Shown here one piece after another: positions 27,101 through 39,797 of a DNA stretch of 64,000 nt. This DNA is from Paragonimus westermani. Its lineage: Eukaryota > Platyhelminthes > Trematoda > Plagiorchiida > Troglotrematidae. The position numbers and the translations under genes are program-made. Below the pieces are notes generated by a model. That model worked only from the letters and a program-made list of their open reading frames with translations, ran no database searches and was not told the DNA's origin. The DNA lies in assembly GCA_008508345.1 (NCBI GenBank), contig QNGE01000278.1, positions 212,674-276,673 on the forward strand, written 5' to 3'. The stretch's first letter is position 1. The number at the start of each line of letters is the position of its first letter.

Positions 27101-27252
27101 TGATGACATAATAGGTATGTGTGATTGTATGCGTGTCCATACCCTGTCTATCTGTAAATGTCCGTTTTATGTAACTCGCATGTTTTACGTTTATCACTGA
27201 TGAGGGTAAGCGGAATGTTAACATATCGCAACATGTCTTCTTCCCGCACTGA
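26989..27252 (+). repeat. Right arm of the PLE-c inverted repeat
   Basis: 264 bp that begins inside the PLE reading frame (at SLKPLL) and ends in cactga. It pairs with 25586-25851. A transcript across both would fold into a very long hairpin with a loop of about 1.1 kb. Confidence 0.85.
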
Positions 27253-27275
27253 GGAATTCGTTATAGGGAACCCAG

Positions 27276-29537
27276 TGTTGCAATTCATAACTCACACATC
27301 AACTCAAATTGGTCCTCGTTCACGCGGGCCCACAACAGGTTTGCATTGTTATTTAATAGACATTATTCGTTTAAACCATACACCACACACAGGTGATTGC
27401 AAATTCCGAGATCTTACAGTGCTTCAGATCACCACCTTCTGAAGAGAGGTACCATACTTAAAATTCCACTCGTGCCAGAGGTTGCCAATTTTGCATCTCA
27501 CTTCCATAGTCAGTCTCTGAATTCCGCCACACTTTCTTGGAACGACGTTGTTGATTATTCTTCCTCGACATCATATAAGGCACCACTGAATGATTATGTA
27601 CAAGCATTGAGTAGTCAACATGATCGCATTGTGTTCGAAATAACAGACATGCAATGGATATGCACTGTTGACGTGCTCTGACCTAATCAGAAATTGATCA
27701 TAGGGCTTTTTTAGGAGAGGTCACTTGAATTATCTGTGGAAACGCGAGAGGTTCGATGATTTGTAACCGGATTTCAAAATGTATGAACATATATCTCTAA
27801 ATACCTAACAAATATACTTTTAAGTTGCATGCAGATTGGCAGAGTGCTACACCGGCAGGCAAAATATCTTACAACCTTTAGACCACACGACATTGAGTAG
27901 TAAGCAAAATTATTCGGCAAACAGAAATAGAACTGTGGTTTCTATGATTAATATTCTATTCTCAGACACTAAACATAATAAATAAATGAATTTTTCCATC
28001 TCTCAAAGGAATGGGCAACCGGATGGAAGATCTGCGTGTCTTGAATTTTAGAAGCGTTTTAAGCTTAAGCAAAATGTATAACCTAAACATGTTTGTGACA
28101 TGTTTAGCAAAATCACCTTTATTAACCCCGTTACTAAAAAAACCTTCCATAATTTGATATGCCTTATCAAAAGTCACTCTACTGAACAACTTTACGAACA
28201 CAGTAACTCTTCACGAAAATATACAGTGAAATAAATGTGAATCGAAGATTTCGTTGTGTCCCATAACAAACGGGATTCAACCCTTTCCTGGAATCAGCCT
28301 ACTGATCCGTTTAGTTCCATTCGAAATCAAGATCAGTGTTTCCAGTCGTTGTAAACATTGCATGTTCACCACAGACCAACTTCTCATAACTCGACGGAAC
28401 TTGTTGGCTTGTCGTTTCTGCTTCACTGCATGGCAGGTGAAAATATCAGCAAGATTGTGAATCCCAGAAATAGTAGCATGTGGGGAAATTTGTGCCAACT
28501 ACCATAACTTACTTTCCACTCTTATTTGCTGCTGTCATCAGTGAATGGTAGAGAAAAACGTCCGATCTCCTGTGACTTGTAGTTGGTTACATTTGCCCAG
28601 CACACACGGAATCAAAAAACACCGTTTAAAACCATAACCCCAAGAACTGTATAAACCGGTCGGAGACTAAACATGTTCAGCTGTTGTTACCATGACACCA
28701 GATACTTCTTCAGCCATTTCGCCAGAAAAATTCGGCGTGATGGCATCTTATTGTAAAGACTTGAGTGTAGCGTTAGAGAAGTTAATTCCCTCTAAGGGTG
28801 GATGTCTGAAGGATGTTATCGGGCTTGCCGTGCGTTATCCCAGTAAACAACGGTTTTCAGTGGATATCACTGACGTAATTGAGCGAACTATCGTCACACT
28901 GCCCTTTAATATTTTGCCCTTATGCTATACCTAGATCGTAAGATATTCGTTTACTCCAGTTGCAAGAAGACTCCAGGTTTTACACACAATGGTCTGTTGG
29001 TGCTTGTAATTAAGAAATAACGCCTGACTTATGCGGAGTCAAGAGTGTTGAGTTCAAACTTCTGTTGGATTCCAAGTCCAAACCAACCATTTACTCTTTG
29101 GAATTTTGCCAAAATAATGAAAAAGTGTACGTTGTGCAACTTTATCCAAGTCGGCATTTTGTGCAATTTTAAGACGCGTAACTATACGAAATTATACTGG
29201 AACAATGAACACAAGGTCATGAAAGCTACACCGAGATGAGTGTTTAGTACCACTTCTTTATTACTGCATAATGTTGAGTCATCTTGGTGGTGGATTGTCA
29301 ACGTAGACTTTTCCAAACACGTGGAGAGGGGTTGATGTGTCATGTTGATAATACCTCAGCAACTTTCATGCCATATCCTTGTCTAGCATGGGACAGAATA
29401 TGGAGTGCTTTGATGGAGTTTACTTTGTGAAATGTCCCCATGCCTAGGACAAATTTCAAAAACTCTGGTCCCCTCAACTCTGGCCCACTCGGCTGGTGTG
29501 TCCTAGAGGGAGAGAGTGGTTGCTGTCATAAACAAAG
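27276..29537. other. No recognisable gene
   Basis: Short open frames only (up to 94 codons at 27158-27442 and 27397-27681). The first overlaps the PLE-c arm. An 80-codon frame at 28692-28934 has no recognisable motif. Confidence 0.4.
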
Positions 29538-30077
29538 TTGGCCACGGCAGTAAACCGTCAGATATTTTTCGTTTGTGTCCATCTTCCAAAAGTTTGGGAA
29601 GATTGCCGTCTTCCGGTCGGCCTACTCACTCCAACTTTATCATATCTGTTACTTTTGGGATGTTCCAAGGTGTTTGATCGGATTATGGTTACTAACTCAC
29701 TCAACTTCGACTTCAGCAGTACCCGTGTTATTGGTCGTCAGTCCCATGCTCCCGATGCATACCCGAGCATTTCGGTCACAATCGTACACACAAAGCATCC
29801 TATGCATCAGCGTCATTTCGTCCCGTTGACTGTTTCACCGTATAAGTTAGGCAATCTGAAACATCTGGTTCCCTCTTATGTAATATGGACTGATAACAAT
29901 GCAAGAAGCCCGGGAAATCTAGCATCTGTCCTGGATACACACAGACATCCAAATATTGTTATCGGCTGCAACCAAGATAAGGTCTTCCAGGTAGCATTGT
30001 ACACTACGTGCTCAGCGACTGGAAAATATGGATTTCAGATTTCACGGACTGTTGGTGCAGTCACAGTAGCTTTTTAA
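29538..30077 (+). other. Unassigned 179-codon open frame
   Basis: This frame is longer than any other in the window that is not part of a PLE, so it stands out from background. I do not recognise it. There are no transmembrane runs, Cys/His clusters or catalytic motifs that I can name. A mildly hydrophobic stretch lies near residues 28-42 (GLLTPTLSYLLLLGC). No splice context or polyadenylation signal decides whether it is an exon, a relic of another transposon or chance. A second frame (29575-29829) overlaps it. Confidence 0.15.
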
Positions 30078-33000
30078 GTTTTCAACAACTGCAGAAAGTT
30101 TCCACCGTTCTGATCACTCAAAGATCGACATCTTTGTAGTCTTCACCCTAACCAGATGTTGGGTAGAAGTCAGTCGGCATCGTGGCACCACATGAACGGA
30201 AGCCGTAAATTCGAACGGAAATTTTCATTGTAGTAGTCTAACTAAGAAGTATGAACACGAATATAACAGTCAGCGACCCACCGGTGACTCTGACATGCCA
30301 AAAGTCAGATAGAGGAGGGCGAAACAGTGCACGCCAGTAATTGTACATCATACGTACATAAGGAGTTCATGTGAGACAGTGAGGCAGACGTAAAGAAAGC
30401 ACGTGGAATTTTGATCACCCTGTCTCATCTGGTTCCAGGCCATTGAAAACGCATGATTTGATGGAATGCGTGCAGTTTAGCAATTTCACAAGTAACCGAA
30501 TGAACTGAGTGCTTCTAGTGTGTTCTAAAGGCTTGAGAATCAAACATCAAGGCTCGCTCAACTCAACCGAATGTGAGAATTCCAAACTCCATGGATGCCG
30601 TCATCGTTAAGTAAGAACATATTTCACGTTGGGGTACGCGGATTTTGTAGTTGTTTCACGTGAATCAGAAGCACGGGTTTCCAAAAGTTTGGCCCCTTCA
30701 TAAGCAACTAGTCTGTCTGATTACGCCCTGATTTCGTCAACTGAAAACTGAGTTGTTCGAAGATGCTTCAGCTGTCTTAGTCTTTCTGCATATGAACATA
30801 GATTTTATTGTGCGGAGAAAGTTAGTAGTAATTGGCTGTTTGTCTTTAACCGCTCAGCGTGTGACGTTTGCCCTAAACAGAAATTGTAAAACTCCTGCTT
30901 AACACCATTAGTTATCACATAAATATCTCTCATACTATTTCTGCTCTTCAAATTTAAACGTTTCGGATCATCTTTAGAAAGCAACGTGTTTCGATAACCA
31001 CGGTTAATATTCTAAATTAGCCGCAGCGTGAAGTCGTTATGCACGTTTAAAATATTTGTACACTCAAAAATTTGTTGTAGTGCACTTAATGAGTGGCTAA
31101 CTTACTTTATCACCACATAGCGCGCCGGTCACCAATATTATCGGTCCGCGGTCCGTGAGCTGTGCATGTTGTTGCAATAACAAAGCAGTCACTTAGTTAC
31201 CTACTTAATAAAACAAATGGGGTTTTGTTATTTTTCAACCGACAACAAGGCGATCGAATTCTTGTACAGGCATCAATAGGATAATGTTTTCTCTTCTTTA
31301 CAGCTCATTTGAGTTTTGTGGTCCAGGTTCCGTAGTGTGCTGCAATGAGTTTTTATTCATACGAAGTTAAACCACGGGCAAAAATATGAATGCATATAAC
31401 GACTGAATCTGGAGCGATAACAAACTAACCCTCATAACACTGCTCACTTAATAGAGTGGATGAAAGTGTCTAAACCCAATTAAAAAGTCTTGAACACAGA
31501 CTATTAACTGGATTACCTGTACCCGGTGTCTTTCATCCTCATGGAAAAATCGAGCAGGGAAAATGCTACTTAAACATGAGTGTGTTTTTCAATTAGTGCG
31601 GATTCTATAAACAGTCAAGACAGTCAAAAATTATTTGTGAGTGAACTACCTAAAGGCTTATCTGTATACCAAAGCCATGGCCAAATATTGTGTTTCTATC
31701 AACTGATATCGAGTCGAAATCTTTCATACATGTCTTAACCCGAGATTATTCTAACGCATAGTCAGAAATTTTACCTACATATTTACTTACCGGTTTTAAA
31801 GGAAGCTTTTCACTCTGCATTCTTTTTCATTATTAAAGCCTTTTATTTCCTCGATGACTTCACTAATAGTAAACGTGGGTTGTGGCTCAGAGCGCAGTTC
31901 ACATTTATCTTGTACGCCGGTGTCACTTGAAATCTCCTTGAATTTTACCATGTTGCGAAAGTGATATCAAATGGTCGTGGCGATATTTAGTTTGCCTGAG
32001 CATGCCAATCATACAGGGAAAGAATTCTATGTTTAAACTTGAACTGAGCGACTGTCCGAAGTGGTATTGTTCAGCCTGCACCGAAGGCCAGTCAGCTCTC
32101 TTTACACTTCGCGACAGATTTCGATCAAAATTCCCTTTAATATGATCATTTCGTCACTCCGATTAATTCACACTATACCTATTGTATCTACCGGACATTC
32201 GCCCTGTTGAACAAAACGCATGAGCTCACTAGTTGCTGGTTTGCTTTCCGCTGTTCAAGCACATCTCACACAATTTAAAAACCTCAATGTAAATGTTTCT
32301 TCGTCTATCCAAACGGTTTTGCTTCAATCCAGTTCCCTTCCCACACAATGCGTCAGGGCCGATCCAAACCTTGCCTTCCAGTGCATTTAAACAAAACTGG
32401 GAGACTTCTTGAACACCTGGATCTTACTGCCCTGTGTAGCAAAAAGCGGAAAAGCTAGTGGTTTGTCCATTGCCACTGCAAAGGCAGTTTTGCTTTCACG
32501 TTGTTGGAAAGTTGTTGGCCCCCTTTACAGGTCTTCATTATCTACCAGTGTGCATCCCCAGTATGTTTTGTCCGCTTTGTTCACTTGTGCGCTCTCTCGT
32601 TTTAGTCTCTAGTGGTTTCGAGAAAGATCCTATGTACCCTTTTGATCTTCACATCTCAAGATGGGGGCAATCTTTGAAAACCTAGGTTTAGGCGGGGTCC
32701 GAACCAACAACGTGTGTCCCTCCTTCACTGTCTACTATTTCACGTCATTTACTGACAGAGCTGTTGTTTGCTGAGCAATGCATATTCTGCTGCTGATTAG
32801 TAGATGCTTAAGTTACCCACTAATGTGAACCATCTGTGACCACGTATATGGGTTAAAATACGACGACCACAGGGAGGTGTTTAGCATAAAAAGCCTCGAT
32901 GTGTGTCGTGTATTACTGTTTTTTTGCTTTTTTTATCGTCACCGCTTCAAATGTAGCGTCTTTTAATAGCAGAACTCGATGGGCTGATAGCACTTTATCA

Positions 33001-35492
33001 AGTAGCAGTAGTTAAATTCTTACTGACGGCTAAGGGCGGTTTTGTGATTAACACTGTCTTATACATAAGGTCAGGGAATACGGAATGATGTTAAATTCAC
33101 AGCCAGGCGTTTAACGGGTGTGTCTTGGGTAAAGCTTCCCAAACCAATGGAATAAGGGCGATCAGGAGGTTACTGATTCGTCGTAGATGCAACCTTCCGG
33201 TTAACGGACTCGTTACTCTATGATCTGCAAGCACCCCTTGCAGAATCTGAGATACTCATAAATCTACCAGAGAATTACAATTCTTGTCCATTACTTATTA
33301 CCACCGTTCAGAATTGGTCGCCTGTGTCCCAACAGAAGACCTCCCAGCTATCCTTTTTTTCTGTCTATCATCTAGACGCAGTTAGAGATCTTCTGTGCTG
33401 AACCTCAGTCGTTCACATCTCGTGCATGGGTGTGTATGACATCAGAGCTGTAGCGGGTCCACCACCTGAGCTTTGTTGTTCGGAACACAACATGAGCATT
33501 ATAATAAAATCGGGGCTTACAACAGGTAATATTGCAATCCATCCAACTGTGGCTAGAATAATTGGGTTTGAAAAACTTCATAAACTTTAATACAACTATC
33601 GTGCTGTACCTCAACTACTTCTTTTAACAACCAACCTTAGTTGATCACAAGTGGAAAATTCGCATGCACAGTTTATCATAGTGCAAATGCATTGTTGCAC
33701 TTTCAAACTTAGCGACGTCCTCGTACCAGCATAAATCAACTAAAAATGTCAATACTTTGTGAACCGAATACTTCTAAACCTTCGGTAATCACCTCCAGAT
33801 CAGAATGAGTTTGCTCAGCTGAATTATGGCGTCGCAGACCTTTACAACAGCACTGGGACTATCGTTAAAAGAGATTTATTGTTCTGTGCGCTCCGAATTT
33901 TTCCGCGGCACTAAATTCAAAAGTGGCAGGTATGAAATCAAAAATATATCTTTAAAAGTCGATCCCGGGGAACAAACGTAGTACTTCGGCAGTAATGGCT
34001 ATAGTGTGTTACCAACTTCCGTTTACTAACACATCGATTTTACCAGCCGGAAGACTCGCGAAATGTTTGGCGAATGGCTTAAAGTGTTCTTTCGAGTAAA
34101 CTACAAAAGCGAGACGGAAAATATTGGTTATCCCATCCGATATTTGGTCTGGTTTTCCACTTTTCGATTACTACAATAAACCCGCGACTTGACTACGTTC
34201 AAGGTGCCTCCGTGTGAAACGTACAAACGGCAACAACAATATGAATGTTGTTCGCTCTTCACAACTGTGATTAATGTTGTCGGGCATGTAACGTTTAGTG
34301 AAAGAATGCATAATAATCACACTTCGTGCCACTCATCTCTAACAGCAAAGTCAACTTTGAACATGTATTAGCACTTCTTCGAAAGAACCTCATTTCTATA
34401 ATTTTGCGGCGTTTGACGCTAGCCAACCCTAAAATAGCCGTAACGTAAGCCGTAGTAACAGACCCCACCACAGCCCTTTTGTAAGCGACCATCCCCGGCA
34501 TTAACCAGCCTAGCTAGGTCACGCGAAGGGTTTATTGTGTCAACTTATTCTACGACGACCAATTACCTACCTATGAACCAGGGGCTTGCCTCACAGCCAC
34601 CGCCCTCTCATGACGATCAGTATTCAGTAGTACACACTAGCAAACGTTTTGCCATTTGGACTACACCATGATTGACTTTAGTAAGAGTGGCGAAAATCGT
34701 GGGCTTCAAAAAGACTCCGACCACCAATGATAGCTGGTAAACTGGGAGCTGATTAGTTTGTTATCAATTTGGGGAATGTGATACGTTATCCGTGAATCAC
34801 TCGGAAAAGAAAACCAGTGAATACGCGAAAAAATGAGTGTTTTAATCTATACTTCTCTGTGTAGTACCTTGCTTCAGGAGACACTCTTGGGCTTAAAAAA
34901 TGGACACTGTTCGTTCTGATAGGTGTGAAGAGTTAGTAGGATTAATATCCGATGGTAGAGATGTAGGAAAACATTCACTTCTGAACATAACTTTTACCAA
35001 GCGAGAATTACTGACTACCGTATTCAGGTGACCTAGGTAGGCAAAAGATTATAAAATCGAGAATATATTCTTCTTCAAGGTGCTGGACAAAAATTAAGTG
35101 TCTGGATTATGTGCGTCAGAGTAAAATAAAGCCTATAACCAGGCAACTACTCCAAAAAAAGACCACTGAAATTTCCGTTAATTCAGGACTTCTGTATCTT
35201 CGATCACCAAACACCTGATTATTTGTGTTCTCTGTAGAAGGTGCAGATGTTTTCACATCCTCAGCAGGCGGCTGGCTAAGTTACGTATAATTCAAATTTG
35301 CACTATCTATTAGCACAGCACCAAAGAAAAGTCTCCTACTAGAAGGACAGAATGTACTTAGAGAAATGCTTTACCAAGAGGGACTCAAATTTCTGTTAAT
35401 CTACTTAGTTCAGTATAGAAAGGTGATATCACTTTTCACAACAGTAAGCGAGAATCCAAGTTGTCATCAACTGTGACTTTCTGCGTTAGTCT
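30078..35492. other. No recognisable feature
   Basis: Open frames of 75 codons or fewer. No repeat, RNA gene or transposon motif was found by eye. Confidence 0.4.
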
Positions 35493-35516
35493 CAAAACGT
35501 GGAATTTCACGTTTTG
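35493..35516. repeat. Short perfect hairpin
   Basis: caaaacgtg, a six-base spacer gaattt, then cacgttttg: a 9-bp perfect stem. It lies about 150 bp upstream of the SINE. No function can be assigned. Confidence 0.5.
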
Positions 35517-35670
35517 AATAAGAAGACCTAATCACCAGGGTATCGATTGGAGTTAACAGACAGTAACTGTGTCTCCTCTCGAGACGATCGGGCAACCTGA
35601 TCATTGCTCACAAGTGAGAGTGGTTGAGCGTTCAGATTTGATAATTCGGTCGTGCCTATTATGAGGTCAG

Positions 35671-35725
35671 TGGCGCAGTGGTCAACACGGTCGGCACATG
35701 AAAAGCGTGGTCGGAGTTCCAACCC
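35671..35725 (+). promoter_or_regulatory. Internal RNA polymerase III promoter (A and B boxes) of the SINE
   Basis: tggcgcagtgg (35671-35681) is a perfect TRGCNNAGYGG-type A box. gttccaaccc (about 35716-35725) matches the B box GGTTCGANTCC with changes at the G and T. Spacing between them is about 34 bp, normal for a tRNA promoter. Confidence 0.65.
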
Positions 35726-35743
35726 TGGCCGTGGCAAGGATAT

Positions 35744-35788
35744 GCACTACTGACGAGCTCTAATGAGAGCAAAACTCGAGTCTAGTGC
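35744..35788 (+). ncRNA. Hammerhead ribozyme of the SINE, G12 mutated
   Basis: Stem I is perfect: GCACTA (35744-35749) pairs TAGTGC (35783-35788). CTGACGA (35750-35756) is an intact CUGANGA core. Stem II is GCTCT (35757-35761) with AGAGC (35766-35770), loop AATG. The second core is AAAAC (35771-35775) where GAAAC is expected, so G12, the presumed general base, is A. Stem III is short (AC with GT around TCGA), ending in GTC at 35780-35782, the cleavage triplet. The fold is complete but this copy should be nearly inactive. Confidence 0.75.
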
Positions 35789-35870
35789 CTGTTTTCGGAA
35801 GAGGCTGGCTGGAATGTCTATCTGAATGTGAAGGCTGCGATCAACTATGGCTGATGTTCAAATTCAAAAT

Positions 35871-38800
35871 AAACCAAACTCCCGACTACTCATCAGTAAT
35901 ACAGAATAGCAATGATGAACTGAAAGTAGATCCCCTCAACAACCTTCTCGTCTGCATCTCATTTGATTCTATGGGGCACGCCGTTCAGGCTTTTCCTCCA
36001 GGAGTCGTCTGAGCCGTTAAGTTGACACTGCGGTAAACGTTTACACGACGTTATAAATGATGAGAATGTTGACATCAGCCAGTAAAATAGCTAGCCAGAT
36101 AAGCAATAAAAAAACATATTATCCGTATAGTGACCTTGGTTGTGCTTAGATAATGCCATCTGATATTTTTGATAGCCCGAGAAGGAGTATCAGTATTCAC
36201 CGTCAGTCTACTCTTGGAGCATCGTAGATTCCCGTTGGAATGGAATGAAACTATACAAATGGGATTCAGTGGTATTGGAAACGTTTCAAGCAGGAACAGT
36301 TCTTTTTTAGTTATGTGCATATCCTTGGGGCTAGAAGAGTCATGCTATTCAGGTTAAGATGCAGATTGTGTTGTTGTCTGTCAGAAGGTCGTAAAAAGGA
36401 AGAAAGTAAACATTTGAGAAGAAACGATTGAGAACTGACGCGTCAATCAAGAGGGCCGTACCACCCGTTTCTCTCGATTGTGTACCACGAGTACTAACCC
36501 AGAATTGAATTCGAGGTTTTTCTATCATCCTCATACGAACTTTCTCAACCTATAGAAGATGAACCCACAGTTCGTAACTATGTAACATGTGGTAGCTGAC
36601 AGTCTATGCAGCTACTGTAACCGAAAAACGATCTCTTTTGTTCTTGGGATGGTATGATCGACACAACATGTATTTGTCGGTTTAAACTCCACTTAGCGTC
36701 TACTCTACCGTACTAACAAATTTTCCAAACCTTCATGAATGGCATTTCGCTCGCTTTAAAGGGTAAACATATTCTGTTTCACAGTTTTACTGTTCACGGT
36801 TGTGAAGACAAGTGTACTGAGCAATTAATTCATGGCATATCGCCAACCTGTCACGACGTCATGAAAAAACTCGTACATTTCATAAGCGAGTGATTTTTCA
36901 TAGGGCTGAAGGAGTCTCTTCATAGTACATTACTATTGTCTTGCTACTACCTTAATGGTGTGAAAGTAAGCGCAGAACTCAAGCATTTGACGAAAATTAT
37001 TAAAAAATACTGGATAAAAATTACGCAAACTGATCAAAGTTTATTTGTTTAAGTGGGCAGAGGTGAGAATACTTTTAGCTCACATAGCTAACGAGCTGCC
37101 CCATAAATCCGTTATGCGCAGGCATACCAAGTAACACTAATCTGGCTTTGAATGCTTAACAACGGCCGAAAACATTGTGAAGGAGTATTGAACTTGATAG
37201 TTTCCTAAGGACCTATTATGAGCAAGTCACAAAAGGGTCATTCAAAATCAGACCGAGTTTATGGCTACGTTTTCATCGCAGTTCGTTTCGTTTATTGTGT
37301 GACTGAATTTTCGGAAGGTGTCACGGCAAAAACGGAATTGAACACATCTTTTTATCAAGGAACGTTGAAGTCATTTGTTGATAACTGGAGGGGTGTTTCG
37401 CGTGTAGCAGTAATCTAAAGAATAATTCAGTACTAAAACGACAATGGTTAACAGAATATGTCTGGGTTGACGAATGGAAAGTTACTACCAGTTCACTCAG
37501 TATAAAAGTTTCTATTTTGAATTAGCATGCACGATTTAGGCCAGCATAGATGGATGGTTGTTGATAGCAACTAACATCAGTTTTCTCTCCCTATACGTAC
37601 ATTTCTATGACAAACAAGCGGTACTTCCACTAGGTGTGTGCGCGGTAGATTTGTGCGTCTGCTGAGATTTCCAATGACAACCAAGATGTGGATAAGCAAA
37701 GCAGAGTTACCCGTTTCATGTGAAACGGATTAAACAGCAATGCGGATTAACGGACCACGGTTTAATTTGAAACATGGAGGGAAAAACCAAACATTTCACA
37801 AACATTTGAAACAGTTCATTTTCTTTAGATTTCACAAACAAACAAAAAGTAAGCTGTTCACCCCGGTCAGTTTAGTTCTTTGCTCTGAGCAGGTTGAGTG
37901 TGGATAAGTTACGGTAAGCTAGTGGGGGTGCATACGTTGCGGTAAGGCCTTTTCATAACCCGCAACGTTTATAATGTTAATACAAATCGGCAGTACTCCC
38001 TAAATCTAGAAGGTATGGAAGTGATCAGTTAATGGTTACTTGCAGCTGCTCAAGATGACGGTAAATGAGAATGCGAAGAACTATTGTGCTGTGTAAGTAG
38101 TACCATACACATTTAACCATCAGAATAATTAGAATTACATAGTCTGCTGCTCACAGTAGGTAGCAAATTCGCGAATAAACAATCCATATTCACGGCAAAA
38201 TGGAGGGTCAAACAGATTGCTGTTGAATTCAGTAAGCCACGCCAGCTGTTTCACATCATCACTTGCTGACCCTACCTGTAACCCTCATAAAATCCTTACC
38301 GTTAGGCCACAGAAACGGTTTTCCGCTAAGCTCTTTCCTTGAACGAGAGGACTCTGTTTCAGACTATTTTTGTCCTCCTGACAAATTGTGATGGTAGTGC
38401 CGGCGGTCGTCACACCACGCTTGGCTGTGGATTACCTGTACGCAGTTTCCTGAAACCCTTGCTTTTGTAAATCAGTTTCATTGGGAATATTGCGCCATTC
38501 AATAGGAAGCTTCACACTTGTAAAGCCCGCCTGACGGAACCTAGACATGTTAACAGGATATATACCACTGTTCTCATGCTTTCAGCGTAAACCGGAAATT
38601 TAATACTACATATATATATTTGGTCTGTCAAGTAACTACGCAACGAAGATACGCTGTCTTTGATCGGAATCAAGTATTCTTATTTAATCAAAGAAAGTTT
38701 AGAATCTGAAATACTTCTGAGATTACTTGTAAGTACTTCAGATGCCTCTCGAACAACCAGAAAATGGTGAGTCAACGTAGGACAAATTCATGCCAGGTGG

Positions 38801-39797
38801 CTTAAACAAGTGAGAAGAGTTTAGCACTTTCTAAGTAACAGGCTTTAGAACACGATTTGTTGATTCTAGTTATAGCTTTCGTGTGGGAATTGACGGCACT
38901 GTACCGTCCCGTAGATCAAACTACTTGCCTCTATCTGGTTAAGCTGAGTCAAATGTTTGCAAAACCTGCTGTACCGCTCAACGAACCGAGAGTTAAACCT
39001 TAGTAGGTCGAAAGAGGACAAGCCACGTAATTTCCACATACATCTGATACCCTTGTCGCCAGTTTTTTTTGGCCGAATGGGTTCCCACACAGGCTGCAGT
39101 GCTAGCCTGTTGAGCAGGCGGACGTCCTGTTGAGTAAGTGTAAGCAAGCTCAACCTTAACACATGTGCGTGCCCGACAACAACGTTTCTCACCCCTGATT
39201 TCTACCACTGGCTAAGAAAAGTTGTTCACCTTATAGTGGGCAGGATTCGCCGGCTGCAAAGTTGGAACAATGTTGACATTTTCAAATTCATTTGATCACT
39301 CCAAAGGAAACAAAACCAGTCCCAGAATTTCGGTCCACAGTAATCATTGGAAATTGTATAACAATGATAATTCGTTCAGTCTGTTACTCACATTTTCGTC
39401 CTCATTAATCTTCGAGTGATCTGGATAGGGAGTCAAAGCCCGTGTTTGAAGAAGCGAACTTTGTGCTTTATTCTTGAAGGAGATAGTTAAGCTCTAGAGA
39501 AACGAACTTGTGGGGATTTTAGGCTCCCCAAACCCTAACGAACCACTCTATGCGTTTACCATCCATCTTTTGATATTTGCCAACACGCATCAACTAACGA
39601 AGCAATTGAGATATGATAAGATTTGTCGAGCACACATCGTCAAGTGATTTTTTCGTTGGATCCTCTTCTAAACAGAGAATAAACTGAAGGCGGTCAAAAA
39701 ACCGAAGATCACCCTTATGACATGCTCAAGATATGAGGCTTTCTCACAAGAACGGCTTAACTGTGCGTCAACACATGTGAGAGAAATAGGATAGGAT
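35871..39797. other. No recognisable feature
   Basis: Open frames up to 108 codons (38866-39192, minus), with no recognised motif. The first 140 bp may still belong to the SINE body. Confidence 0.35.

Larger units (their letters stand above)
25573..27275 (+). mobile_element. PLE-c: truncated Penelope-like element bounded by long inverted repeats
   Basis: The plus-strand coding part holds an RT fragment (about 25890-26300) and an RT-thumb plus GIY-YIG endonuclease frame (26324-27100). The last 112 bp of that frame and 152 bp beyond its stop form the right arm of an inverted repeat, whose partner lies left of the RT at 25586-25851. The copy is therefore 5'-truncated, and its own 3' end is repeated in inverse orientation at the front. 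Weaker similarity extends the arms to about 25573 and 27275. Both arms end at a cactgaKga motif resembling the start of a PLE hammerhead. Confidence 0.75.
35664..35870 (+). mobile_element. tRNA-derived SINE with internal hammerhead (Sm-alpha-like)
   Basis: A tRNA-like head (about 35664-35737) with recognisable A and B boxes is followed within a few bases by a full hammerhead fold (35744-35788) and then a unique body. Pol III head, hammerhead, tail is the arrangement of the Sm-alpha family of schistosomes. The 3' limit is uncertain: the sequence grows A-rich (ttcaaattcaaaataaacc) at about 35857-35875, which could be the tail. No target-site duplication was confirmed. Being non-coding, the element would depend on another element's RT for movement. 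Confidence 0.65.
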
